Position numbers and translations under genes: made by a program
Notes under the pieces: generated by a model
Databases searched by the model: none
Told to the model about the DNA's origin: nothing
Seen by the model: only the letters and a program-made list of their open reading frames with translations
Shown here: in pieces, positions 21,932-30,111 of the stretch
Numbering within the stretch: the first letter of the stretch is position 1
How the letters are laid out: each line of letters opens with the position of its first letter
Assembly: GCA_003219675.1 (NCBI GenBank)
Contig: QHPW01000050.1
Location: forward strand, 5,854 to 37,045
Direction of reading: 5' to 3'
DNA length: 31,192 nucleotides
From: Verrucomicrobiota bacterium
GTDB taxonomy: Bacteria > Verrucomicrobiota > Verrucomicrobiia > Limisphaerales > AV2

Positions 21932-23458
21932 ATGACCGGGTCCCGCTCCAGACTTTACAAGCCGGCGCTCATCGCCTCGATGGGGCTCCTGCTGGTGTTG
22001 TCGGGCCTCCTGCAGCGGCGGTTGAACCACGACCGCATTGACCTGGGGGTCACCCGCGGCGAACCGCTGGGCAGCACCGCGCCGCCGGTGCTGGTCTTCA
22101 CCACCGTCGCGCTGGGGGGATTTCGCGGGTTGATCGCCAACGCGCTCTGGCTCCGCGCGGCGGAGTTGCAGGAGGAGGACAAGTATTTTGAGAAGGTCCA
22201 GCTCGCCGACTGGATCACCAAATTGCAGCCTCATTTCACCACCGTCTGGATCGTGCAGGCGTGGGACATGGCCTACAACATTTCGATCAAGTTCAGCGAC
22301 CCGCGCGACCGCTGGCAATGGGTGCAGCGCGGAATCGAGTTGTTGCGTGACGAGGCGTTGAAATACAACCCGGACGAGCCGCTGATCTACCGCGAATTAG
22401 GCTGGATTTTTCAGCACAAGATCGGTCAGGACCTGGACGACGCCCACGTGTACTTCAAAACCCGGTGGGCGCGCGAAATGGACCAGGTGCTGCACGGCAC
22501 GAATTACCAGGCACTGATCCATCCCCAAACCGACGATGAAAAGGAGCGCGCCGGAATCCTCCGTGAAAAATATAAACTCGACCCCGTCCACATGAAGGAG
22601 GTGGACGATGAATATGGCCCGCTGGAATGGCGGTTGCCGGAAGCGCATACAATTTATTGGGCGACGCTCGGGTTGAAACGGGCGAAGAAGGAGCAGCAGA
22701 TCACGCTGCGCCGGGAGATTTACCAGCCGTTGCAACTGGCCTTTCAACGAGGCCGCCTGACCGAGATTACTGTCGGCACCAACAAGCAATATCAAGTCGG
22801 TCCCAACCTCGCGATGATCCCCCGCGCCAACAAGGCCTACGAAAGGATGATGGCGGAAGACCCCGAGTTCCGCGACAACATCGCGACGGCTCACAGGAAC
22901 TTCATGAAAGATGCCGTTTATTTCCTCTACACCCACAATCGCCGTTCCGAGGCCGAACAGTGGATGAAGTATCTGATCGCGAAATACCCCGACGCGACGG
23001 CCTACGATGCGCGCAATCCCTCGAAGCCCCCGCAGAAGATCGCCGACCTGACCGTGGACGATTATTGCGTGGCCCGAGTGACGGAAGACATCAGCGAAAC
23101 TTCACGAACGCGAGTGCAGCAGGCCGTCGAGGGCTTTCTGATCAACTCGTATTACAGCCTGGCCATCGGGGAGGACGACGAGGGGACCGCCAACGCACTG
23201 TTCGCGGAGAAAATCTGGGCGCGTTACCAGAAGGAGACGGAAAAACAAAAGGGGCGCATCGGGCTGCCTCCGTTGGACGAAATGAAAAGAGAGGCGCTGA
23301 GGCTGTTTGAGCAGAATTACCCTCCGCTCCTGATGAACCAACTCCGGACCAGGCTCGGACTGCCCGCGCCCGCGGGTGTGACGACGAACGCCCCCGCCGC
23401 AAACGCGCCATCGGGCGCGGCTATTTCGCAGAGCGGCCAAGCCGCAACCAAAAAGTAG
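21932..23458 (+). CDS. Membrane-anchored protein of unknown function, TPR-like helical
   Basis: A 508-residue protein beginning one base after the permease stop (TAG C ATG). One N-terminal helix (LIASMGLLLVLSGLL) anchors it, and the remainder should be extracytoplasmic. The sequence is helix-rich with Trp and Tyr (LADWITKLQPHFTTVWIVQA, WDMAYNISIKF, DEPLIYRELGWIFQHKIGQD) in a TPR-like rhythm without clean consensus. The tail is Ala/Pro/Asn-rich. No catalytic motif was recognised. Direct coupling to the ABC-2 permease gene suggests it is the periplasmic accessory subunit of that exporter, which is inference from position. The stop codon TAG lies within the left arm of a palindromic repeat. Confidence 0.85.
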   Translation: MTGSRSRLYKPALIASMGLLLVLSGLLQRRLNHDRIDLGVTRGEPLGSTAPPVLVFTTVALGGFRGLIANALWLRAAELQEEDKYFEKVQLADWITKLQPHFTTVWIVQAWDMAYNISIKFSDPRDRWQWVQRGIELLRDEALKYNPDEPLIYRELGWIFQHKIGQDLDDAHVYFKTRWAREMDQVLHGTNYQALIHPQTDDEKERAGILREKYKLDPVHMKEVDDEYGPLEWRLPEAHTIYWATLGLKRAKKEQQITLRREIYQPLQLAFQRGRLTEITVGTNKQYQVGPNLAMIPRANKAYERMMAEDPEFRDNIATAHRNFMKDAVYFLYTHNRRSEAEQWMKYLIAKYPDATAYDARNPSKPPQKIADLTVDDYCVARVTEDISETSRTRVQQAVEGFLINSYYSLAIGEDDEGTANALFAEKIWARYQKETEKQKGRIGLPPLDEMKREALRLFEQNYPPLLMNQLRTRLGLPAPAGVTTNAPAANAPSGAAISQSGQAATKK

Positions 23459-23527
23459 TGGCACGGGCGTCCCGCCCGTGTGTTTCTGGTCCGCGACAGC
23501 CACACGGGCGGGACGCCCGTGCCACTA
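23456..23527. repeat. Family C palindrome (perfect 27-bp arms) overlapping a stop codon
   Basis: The arms 23456-23482 and 23501-23527 are exact reverse complements around an 18-nt spacer. The first three bases are the TAG stop of the upstream gene. The transcript would form a strong hairpin, but no T-run follows, so it may protect 3' ends or attenuate rather than terminate intrinsically. Confidence 0.92.
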
Positions 23528-23635
23528 CCCAGGGTGAAAAAGTTTGTGCAAGCTGCGAAAACTCGTATCAATTCGCCGCTGTCTCTTTCCACGCTGAAGA
23601 TTGCGTCGGGCTGACACTTCGTTTAGGTTCGCCAC

Positions 23636-24442
23636 ATGACTCGGCTGATTTCGGCGCGGCGCGCGGCCCTTTTGGTTTTGGGGTGCCTCTGGTGGAGCGG
23701 CTGTTCCCCGTCGGGTGAGACCGGTTTGAACGGGGAGAAAGACCCGAATTATCTGGCGGGCCGAAGCCTCAGGACCGCGCTGAATTACACCGCGGCCATT
23801 GAGGCATTCGAGAAGGCCCTCGAGACAAATCCCCGTTCCGCAGCGGCGCACCTGGAACTCGGTCTGATCTACTACCAGAACGTCGGCACAAACTGGGCGC
23901 GGGCGATCTATCATTTTGAGAAATATCTGGCACTGCGGCCAAAAGCGAACAACGCGGACCTGATCCGTCAGGATATTGATAACTGCAAGCTCGCGCTGGC
24001 CAAAGAGGTTCCTTACACGCCAGGCAACGAGCTGGTCAGAAGGGAAGTCGAGCGCCTGGCGCGGGAAAACGTGGACTTGCGCCAACAGCTCGAGGATTTG
24101 AAAGCGCAACTGGCGCTGCGCCCCGCAACTGCGGCGAACGGAGGGGCAGCCTTCAGCCCGGTCAATCCTTCCAACCCAAAACCGCTCCTGCCCGCCCAGG
24201 CGGCATCAAACCCGGCCGTCCAGTACGGCCAGGCGGCCGAACGCCCGACGGCGTCGCCTGCCTCCGACGAAACGGCGCGATCAACCACCGCCTCAAAAAG
24301 CCACGTCGTCAGGTCGGGAGACACGCCTTACGCGATTGCGCGGAGTTACGGAGTGAAGCTGGCGAGTTTGTTGGGCGCCAATCCCGGCATGGATCCCAGG
24401 CGGCTCCGGCCCGGCCAGACGGTCGTCATCCCTTTGCAGTGA
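23636..24442 (+). CDS. Lipoprotein with TPR repeats, coiled coil and C-terminal LysM domain
   Basis: A 268-residue exported protein. The signal peptide ends in a lipobox-like WWSGC, with the lipidated Cys at 23. TPR-type helices follow (NYTAAIEAFEKALETNPRSA, HLELGLIYYQ) to about residue 110. Then come a coiled coil at about 133-165 (VERLARENVDLRQQLEDLKA), a low-complexity Ala/Pro/Asn linker, and a LysM module at about 222-268 (HVVRSGDTPYAIARSYGVK, LRPGQTVVIPL) that binds peptidoglycan. It would tether a protein complex to the cell wall. Its TGA overlaps the ATG of the next gene by one base, which indicates translational coupling. About 110 bases of non-repeat leader precede it, so it may have its own promoter. 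Confidence 0.9.
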   Translation: MTRLISARRAALLVLGCLWWSGCSPSGETGLNGEKDPNYLAGRSLRTALNYTAAIEAFEKALETNPRSAAAHLELGLIYYQNVGTNWARAIYHFEKYLALRPKANNADLIRQDIDNCKLALAKEVPYTPGNELVRREVERLARENVDLRQQLEDLKAQLALRPATAANGGAAFSPVNPSNPKPLLPAQAASNPAVQYGQAAERPTASPASDETARSTTASKSHVVRSGDTPYAIARSYGVKLASLLGANPGMDPRRLRPGQTVVIPLQ

Positions 24443-25257
24443 TGCTCATGTTCAACCGGCTTTATTTTCCGCTCATCGCCCTGTTCTGGATCATCATGAA
24501 CCTGCTGCTCTGGCGCGCCGAGTTCGGCGGCGGAAAGGAGTTTGGCAGCGCGGTGCCGACGGAAGCCGTCTGGCAGAAAATCCTCACTGCGCCGGACGAT
24601 TCCACGCTCGAAATCAGTTCGAGTGGAAAGAGAATCGGCTACTGCCGATGGGGTGCGAACGCCGGCGAAGAACTGGCCGCGGGCAAGATCTCCCGTCAAG
24701 ATTATTCGCCCGAAGGGATGGTCAAACAGTTGAGCCACTACACCATTGATCTCGAAGGCAATGTTTTGCCCGCTCAGCCGGCCACGCGGGTCCGCTTCAA
24801 TCTGCACCTCGAGTTCGCGACGGATCACGCCTGGCGCGAACTGTCGGTGCGCGTCGCCACGCGTCCGAGCGTGTGGACGATCCACGCGACGGCCGCGGAC
24901 CAGAGGCTGGACTTGAAGTACGAAGACGAAACCGGAAATTGGACGCGCGCGTTTGCTTTTGATGAACTCCGCGACCCGCGCAAGTGGATCGAGGAACTCG
25001 CCGGCCCGCTGCCCCCGGCCCTGCTGGGGCCGGCCGCCGGACTGGAGCGGCAGAAAAATCTTTCGCCTGGACTGAAATGGACGGCTCGCAACGACTGGTT
25101 GAAGATCGGGCACTCTCGAGCGCGGGTCTATCGCCTGCAGGCGCAGCTGCTGGGCCATTACGAAGTGGTGGTCATCGTCAGCCGCGTGGGCGAAATCCTG
25201 CGGGTCGAATTGCCGAACGGCCTGCTGCTGCTGAACGAGGCCCTCACGAACCTTTAA
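24442..25257 (+). CDS. Hypothetical membrane-anchored protein upstream of an ABC exporter
   Basis: A 271-residue protein. The start ATG 24442 overlaps the previous TGA, and ATG 24448 is an alternative. One N-terminal helix (LYFPLIALFWIIMNLLLW) is followed by a soluble, mostly beta-rich region (DSTLEISSSGKRIGYCRWG, HYTIDLEGNVLP, VRFNLHLEFATDHAWRELSV). It ends in a segment (LLGHYEVVVIVSRVGEILRV) that looks like an outer-sheet strand pair. No known domain was recognised. Because it lies between a LysM lipoprotein and an ABC ATPase, an extracytoplasmic accessory role is plausible but unproven. Confidence 0.82.
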   Translation: MLMFNRLYFPLIALFWIIMNLLLWRAEFGGGKEFGSAVPTEAVWQKILTAPDDSTLEISSSGKRIGYCRWGANAGEELAAGKISRQDYSPEGMVKQLSHYTIDLEGNVLPAQPATRVRFNLHLEFATDHAWRELSVRVATRPSVWTIHATAADQRLDLKYEDETGNWTRAFAFDELRDPRKWIEELAGPLPPALLGPAAGLERQKNLSPGLKWTARNDWLKIGHSRARVYRLQAQLLGHYEVVVIVSRVGEILRVELPNGLLLLNEALTNL

Positions 25258-25269
25258 GCCGCGTCGGGC

Positions 25270-26025
25270 ATGGTTGAATTGATCCATCTCCTGAAACGGT
25301 TCGGCGACCTCGTGGCGGTCGATGACATCACCCTGACCGTTCCCCGGGGTGAATTCTTTGCCGTGCTTGGCCCGAACGCCGCGGGCAAAACCACGACTAT
25401 TCGCATCATCGCCGGTCTCATCAAGCCGAGCTCCGGCTCGGCCCGCGTGGCCGGCTTTGATGTGCAAACCCAGCCGATCGAAGCCCGCCGCCGGCTGGCC
25501 TACGTGCCCGATTTCCCGTTCCTCTACGACAAGCTGACGCCCTGGGAGTTTTTTCGCTTCACCGGCCAGCTCTTTCAAATGACGGAGGCGCGCATCCAAT
25601 CCGCCGCAAACGAGCTGATCGCGCGGTTCAACCTCGAACCGTACCTGGGAAAACAGATCGAAGGACTGTCGCATGGCACGCGCCAGCGCGTCGCAATCGC
25701 CTCTGCGCTTCTGCACGCTCCGGAGGTGTTCGTGCTCGACGAACCGATGGTTGGACTCGATCCGCACCACGCGCGCGCGCTAAAGGACGTTCTCAAGGAG
25801 AAATCGCGACAGGGCATGACCATCTTTATCTCGACCCATCAGTTGAGTGTGGCCGAGGAAATGGCGGACCGCATCGGCATCATTCATCAGGGACGCCTGA
25901 TCGCCGTCGGGACGAGCGAGGAGTTGCGCCGGCAAAGCGGCCAGGACGGTGCGCTGGAACAGAGCTTCCTGGCGCTCACGGCGGATGAGGCCGGCTTTAG
26001 CGGGGAAAAAACCGTGATGCGTTGA
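25270..26025 (+). CDS. ABC transporter ATP-binding protein
   Basis: A 251-residue cytoplasmic ATPase of the ABC-2/DrrA-like group. Walker A GPNAAGKTT lies at 34-42, signature LSHGTRQR at 133-140, Walker B VFVLDEPMVGLD at 153-164, and the switch His at about 190 (STHQLSVAEEMADR). The Q-loop region reads YVPDFPFLYDKLT, as in CcmA-type exporters. The signature has LSHGT in place of LSGGQ, a common variant in this group. It overlaps the permease gene at its 3' end (TTGA), so the two form a tightly coupled exporter. It starts twelve bases after the preceding gene. Confidence 0.93.
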   Translation: MVELIHLLKRFGDLVAVDDITLTVPRGEFFAVLGPNAAGKTTTIRIIAGLIKPSSGSARVAGFDVQTQPIEARRRLAYVPDFPFLYDKLTPWEFFRFTGQLFQMTEARIQSAANELIARFNLEPYLGKQIEGLSHGTRQRVAIASALLHAPEVFVLDEPMVGLDPHHARALKDVLKEKSRQGMTIFISTHQLSVAEEMADRIGIIHQGRLIAVGTSEELRRQSGQDGALEQSFLALTADEAGFSGEKTVMR

Positions 26026-27809
26026 TTGCCGTGGCCACGTCCGTCCAGGTTTCAGGCGCGGCGCGCGAAGCGGCCGACAAAGGGGAATGGGCGCCGCCGC
26101 TCCTTCTGCTGATCCGCGTCAATGCGCTGCAAGCGTGGCGCCGGGTCAAAGCCCTGCGCGAACAGTCGCGCCTGCTCTCCGGGTTGATCGGGTTGTTCAT
26201 CGCCGGCTACGCCGCCCTGGCCTTCTGGCTCTTCTGCCGGGGACTGAAATTTGTCGCGAACTTTCCCGGCCTCGGCACGCTGTTGATTGAACGGCTGATG
26301 TTTCTTTTGTTCGCCTTTCTGTTCGTGCTCCTGTTGTTCAGCAATCTGGTCATCAGCTACACCAACCTCTTCCGAAACCGCGAAACGACCTTTCTGCTGT
26401 CGCTGCCCATACCGCCGCAAATCATCTTTCGTTGGAAATTCATCGAATCGGCGCTGCTGGCGTCATGGGCGTTCCTCTTTCTGATCGCGCCGCTGCTGGG
26501 CGCTTACGGTCTGACCAACCATGTGCCCTGGCATTTCTATCCGGCGACCGCGGTATTGATCGCGCTTTTCATCGTCCTGCCTGCGGTCGCCGGCGCGTGG
26601 TTGGCGGTGAACGTGGCGCGTTATCTGGACCGGCGCGCCGTTCAAGTCGCCGCGGTTGGTCTGGCGGTCCTGATGCTGGTCGGCGCGGCGTTCTGGTTGA
26701 GGGCCGAGCCGATCAGCGACGAAATGCTCGAAACGCGCGTGTTGGCTGTGCTGGACCGTCTGCTGATGAAAACGCGGTTCGCCCAATTCGCGCTGCTCCC
26801 CAGCTACTGGCTTTCGGCCGGCGTGTTGCAATGGTCGGAAGGGGCGCTGAGTGGCGCGGGATTTTTCGCGCTGGTCCTGTTGAGTCACTCGCTCTTCTTC
26901 GGCAGCCTCGCCTTCACGCGCATGGGCGGTCTTTTTTACGACGCCGCTTCAAAGGTGCAGAGCCGCGGCAGCGTGTTTTGGCAATGGACCTGGTTCCGCG
27001 CCTGGCAGGAGCGGCAGCGAAACTTCAATTATGCCCGCGGCGGTGTCGAACGCGCCCTCGGCGTTTTGAGCGTCGTGCCGCCGGATATCCGCGCGCTGCT
27101 GGTGAAAGACATTCGCGTTTTCTGGCGCGACACCACCCAGTGGGGCCAAACGCTCGTGCTGTTCGGCCTGCTCGGCGCTTACATCATCAACCTGCGCCAT
27201 TTTTCCCAACAACTGAACCATCCGTTCTGGGTGCACCTGGTCTCGTATCTGAACCTCGGCGCCTGCTCTCTCAATCTGGCCACGCTGACGACGCGCTTTG
27301 TCTATCCGCAATTTTCGCTGGAGGGCAAACGGCTCTGGATTGTCGGGCTGGCGCCGCTGGGTCTGGTGCGCATCGTCAAAACCAAATATTGGCTGGCCAG
27401 CGTTGCCTCGCTTTGCGTCACGATGGGACTGATCTGGCTTTCCTGTCATATGCTCAAGATGCCTTTGGGACGGACGCTCTATTTCGTCGCCGCCGTCGCG
27501 GTCATGACCTTCACCCTGAACGGGCTTGCCATCGGCCTGGGCGCCTTGTATCCGAACTTCAAGGAGGACAATCCCACCAAAATTGTCAGCGGCTTCGGCG
27601 GCACGTTCTGCCTGGTGCTCAGCTTTCTTTACATCGTCGCGTCCGTGACCTTGCTGGCCGTCGGTTCGCCCTGGTCATGGACGCGGTTGGGCGAGCCGAC
27701 GGTTGGCGGGTTGACGGGCAGTTGGGCTGGATTCGCTTTCCTGTCGGTGTTGCTGGGCTGGATACCACTAAGGCTGGGCCTTCGCAGGGTGGCCGTGTTC
27801 GAGCTGTAA
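26022..27809 (+). CDS. Large ABC exporter permease (ABC-2-like, about 590 residues)
   Basis: A polytopic inner-membrane protein with about twelve hydrophobic helices in two similar halves, so a single chain may provide the full membrane domain. Characteristic stretches are YTNLFRNRETTFLLSLPIPP, RWKFIESALLASWAF, LLVKDIRVFWRDTTQWGQTL and KIVSGFGGTFCLVLSF. The LPIPP/KxxES segment is the coupling region typical of large bacterial ABC exporter permeases. The TTG at 26022 overlaps the ATPase stop, and GTG 26031 in the same frame is an equally possible start. There is no ATG near. Cargo is unknown. It forms a pair with the ATPase at 25270. Confidence 0.88.
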   Translation: MIAVATSVQVSGAAREAADKGEWAPPLLLLIRVNALQAWRRVKALREQSRLLSGLIGLFIAGYAALAFWLFCRGLKFVANFPGLGTLLIERLMFLLFAFLFVLLLFSNLVISYTNLFRNRETTFLLSLPIPPQIIFRWKFIESALLASWAFLFLIAPLLGAYGLTNHVPWHFYPATAVLIALFIVLPAVAGAWLAVNVARYLDRRAVQVAAVGLAVLMLVGAAFWLRAEPISDEMLETRVLAVLDRLLMKTRFAQFALLPSYWLSAGVLQWSEGALSGAGFFALVLLSHSLFFGSLAFTRMGGLFYDAASKVQSRGSVFWQWTWFRAWQERQRNFNYARGGVERALGVLSVVPPDIRALLVKDIRVFWRDTTQWGQTLVLFGLLGAYIINLRHFSQQLNHPFWVHLVSYLNLGACSLNLATLTTRFVYPQFSLEGKRLWIVGLAPLGLVRIVKTKYWLASVASLCVTMGLIWLSCHMLKMPLGRTLYFVAAVAVMTFTLNGLAIGLGALYPNFKEDNPTKIVSGFGGTFCLVLSFLYIVASVTLLAVGSPWSWTRLGEPTVGGLTGSWAGFAFLSVLLGWIPLRLGLRRVAVFEL

Positions 27810-27864
27810 GCCATCTGCGAATCCTCTCCTTTACACCTTTCACAACGGCGACTAAAGTCGCGGC

Positions 27865-28539
27865 ATGGCTTCGGAATTTGACGAGACCGATTTTGTCGAT
27901 GGCGATTTTCGTGCTGCGCAGAAGTCGTCGTTTGCCGCTTCGGCGACCGGGGGGACAGGCCGTCCGCCCACGCGGGAGGAACTCGACTCTCGCGTCACCG
28001 AAACGCAGCAGCGGCTGATGGAGCTGAAGCGGGCGCAGGAAGAACTGGAACACGAGCGCGCGGCTCTGGAGGAGGCGCGACGGCGTCGCTCTGAATTCCA
28101 GACCGGGCGCGAGGAGGTGCTGCAAAGCCTGACGCGCGGCGTGGGGTTCCTGGAAGAGGCCGAATTCAACGCGCGCCGCGACGCCGAACAAATGGCCAGG
28201 ACCCTTGGCGAACTGCGTGACGCTCTCACGAAAGTCCAGAGCATCCACGAAGAAACCTGGACGCAGGAGAATTACAACGTGGAGCTGACGCGCGCGCTGA
28301 CGGTCATCGACAACGCCCGCATGGAATGGAATGCCGCCCGGCTGAAATGGGCGTTGCTCAACGGTCCGCAGGCGGATCAGGACGCGGAATCTCCGGCCGG
28401 GGAATCCACCAGCCCGTCGCTCGATGCACTCGGCTTTTTTCGGCTTTGTAAAATTGGCCTCGCCTTCACCTGGCCGCTGGTGCTGGCGGTGCTGGCCGCG
28501 CTGGGCGTTTTCATTTTCATTCTGACCGGGCATAAATGA
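27865..28539 (+). CDS. Coiled-coil protein with C-terminal membrane anchor
   Basis: A 224-residue protein of unknown function. A polar, disordered start is followed by a long heptad-like helix (residues about 38-160: LKRAQEELEHERAALEEARR). After a short acidic linker a single helix near the C-terminus (LAFTWPLVLAVLAALGVFIF) ends in TGHK, which indicates a tail-anchored topology with the coiled coil in the cytoplasm. Its TGA overlaps the ATG of the next gene (ATGA), a sign of coupled translation. It follows the large permease after 55 bases. The last part is crossed on the other strand by the abnormal extension of the LOG-family frame. Confidence 0.8.
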   Translation: MASEFDETDFVDGDFRAAQKSSFAASATGGTGRPPTREELDSRVTETQQRLMELKRAQEELEHERAALEEARRRRSEFQTGREEVLQSLTRGVGFLEEAEFNARRDAEQMARTLGELRDALTKVQSIHEETWTQENYNVELTRALTVIDNARMEWNAARLKWALLNGPQADQDAESPAGESTSPSLDALGFFRLCKIGLAFTWPLVLAVLAALGVFIFILTGHK

Positions 28540-30044
28540 GCGTTGGCATGGCCGTGTTTAAGAAGAAAGTTGATCCTCTGTCGGAGCGTTCCCGCACGTT
28601 GACTGCGGAAATTGCCGCGCTCGAAGCGCAGATCAAGCAGCTCGACACTGAGCTTCAGCAGTCGCAGGCGCGCCCGCGCCTCCGGTCCACCGCCAGACCG
28701 CACGGCTCGGCCATTCCCCCCGCTCCCGCTCGCGAGACGGTGTTCGAGCAAGTGGACCATGATCGGGTGAAATCGCAGGCCGCACGCGAAAGGCCGCCTT
28801 CGCACGCCACCGAACTCGGCGTCCGAAAGTTCGACCTGGCAGGCGCGCTGCGGAGGGTGAAGAATCATTTGCATGGGCCGCCGGCCAACAACCCGAAACT
28901 GGTGAACTATCTGGCCGCCGGCAGCATCCAGGGCCTGCGCCCGATGCGCTATGAAAAACGAGTGGCGCGCAACCGGCTCCTTTTCTGGACGCTCATCCTG
29001 GTTTGCGCCTTGTGGGGAATCGCGGCGTTTGTTTTCAAACACCGTTGATCGGCCGTAATCGCGCCGGTTGAAGCCGAAGGCGATTCTCGGCAACTCCACC
29101 GCATCGTGCTCTTCACTTTCCTCGGGCGTGGCCTCGACCGCGTGGATCTTCTCACCCATGACGATATCGGCGAAGTCTTCGTTGAGCCCGTCAATCGCAG
29201 ACGGCGAGGGCGCGTGGTTCAAGCGAATGACCAGCAGGTCCCTGACGAAACGCATCGAATGATAGTTGCGATAAAACCGCGTGATCCATTTCACCGCCTG
29301 ATCGGTGTCGTCGGTGATCTGATACAGGTGCAGATCGTCTTCGGCAATCAATTGGTTGCGCAGCAAATGCTCGCGGACGTTTTTGTTCCAGGTTTTCCAG
29401 TAAGTGCCGCCCGGCCGGTCGATGAGCACCAGCGGCATCAGCCGGCTCTTGCCCGTTTGCATCAACGTCAGCGCTTCGTAGCCTTCGTCCAGCGTGCCGA
29501 AGCCGCCGGGGAACAGCACGACGGCGTCCGAGTGCCGCAGGAAAATCAATTTCCGTGTGAAGAAATACTTGAATGTGATCAGTTTTTTATCGTGTTGGAT
29601 GATCGGGTTGGCCGCCTGTTCCCAGGGGAGACGGATGTTTGCGCCGAAACTCTTTTCCGGGCCGGCCCCTTCATGGCCTGCCTGCATGATGCCCGGCCCC
29701 GCGCCGGTGATGATCATGAAGCCGGCGTCGGCAATTTTTCGCGCAAACTCGACCGCCTGTTTGTATTCGGTTTTGCTCGATTGTGTGCGGGCGGATCCAA
29801 AAATCGTCACCTTCCGCGTATGGGAGTAAGGCGCAAACAGTTTGAAGGCGTAACGCAGCTCGCGAATCGCCGTCTGAATCACGCGCACGTCGCCACGGTC
29901 TTCCACGTCATGCAGCAGCTTCAGCGCATTTTCCACAACGTCCTCGACCAGGTCGCTGTTGTGTCCCCCGCCTTTGTAAGCGATCAGTTCCTGAATGCGA
30001 CGCTTCAATTCCGCGTCCAGCGCCGGTTTTTCCCGTTTTTCCAT
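28377..30044 (-). CDS. LOG-family (lysine decarboxylase-like Rossmann) protein, abnormal C-terminal run-on
   Basis: Homologues are nucleotide 5'-monophosphate phosphoribohydrolases or nucleosidases, including cytokinin-activating LOG. The family-like part is 30044 to about 29049 (332 codons). It holds an N-terminal helical region, KVTIFGSART, GAGPGIMQAGHEGAG (nucleotide-binding loop) and the hallmark PGGFGTLDEGYEAL. It closes with FGFNRRDYGR, which in relatives is followed by a few residues and a stop. Here no stop appears, and the frame continues for about 220 codons antisense to two plus-strand genes, ending at 28377. That extension is low in plausibility and probably reflects a deletion at the convergent junction. 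ATG 30044 (MEKREKPALDAELK) is the preferred start. Upstream in-frame codons run through a repeat. Confidence 0.82.
   Translation of the reverse strand: MEKREKPALDAELKRRIQELIAYKGGGHNSDLVEDVVENALKLLHDVEDRGDVRVIQTAIRELRYAFKLFAPYSHTRKVTIFGSARTQSSKTEYKQAVEFARKIADAGFMIITGAGPGIMQAGHEGAGPEKSFGANIRLPWEQAANPIIQHDKKLITFKYFFTRKLIFLRHSDAVVLFPGGFGTLDEGYEALTLMQTGKSRLMPLVLIDRPGGTYWKTWNKNVREHLLRNQLIAEDDLHLYQITDDTDQAVKWITRFYRNYHSMRFVRDLLVIRLNHAPSPSAIDGLNEDFADIVMGEKIHAVEATPEESEEHDAVELPRIAFGFNRRDYGRSTVFENKRRDSPQGANQDERPEKEPVARHSFFIAHRAQALDAAGGQIVHQFRVVGRRPMQMILHPPQRACQVELSDAEFGGVRRRPFACGLRFHPIMVHLLEHRLASGSGGNGRAVRSGGGPEARARLRLLKLSVELLDLRFERGNFRSQRAGTLRQRINFLLKHGHANAHLCPVRMKMKTPSAASTASTSGQVKARPILQSRKKPSASSDGLVDSPAGDSAS
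28536..29048 (+). CDS. Second coiled-coil protein with C-terminal membrane anchor
   Basis: A 170-residue protein translated by ATGA overlap with the preceding gene. The N-terminal 50 residues form a short coiled coil (TAEIAALEAQIKQLDTELQQ). A basic, Pro-rich linker and a helical stretch follow, and one C-terminal helix (LLFWTLILVCALWGIAAFVF) ends in KHR. The architecture mirrors the upstream neighbour, so the two may form a heteromer. No family was recognised. It is the last gene of the plus-strand run. Its stop abuts the last recognisable codons of the converging LOG-family gene, so its final residues may be affected by a deletion at this junction. Confidence 0.75.
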   Translation: MSVGMAVFKKKVDPLSERSRTLTAEIAALEAQIKQLDTELQQSQARPRLRSTARPHGSAIPPAPARETVFEQVDHDRVKSQAARERPPSHATELGVRKFDLAGALRRVKNHLHGPPANNPKLVNYLAAGSIQGLRPMRYEKRVARNRLLFWTLILVCALWGIAAFVFKHR

Positions 30045-30111
30045 GCGGCGAAGGTAGCGATTTAATCGGTAATTGCAACTTCGCCGCGCTGGATTGTCGC
30101 GTCGAACGGTG

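Noticed and set aside
26432..28018. Plus-strand frame of 528 codons overlapping the large ABC permease
   Set aside because: It is out of frame with the clearly membrane-spanning permease and is Arg/Pro-rich without helices.
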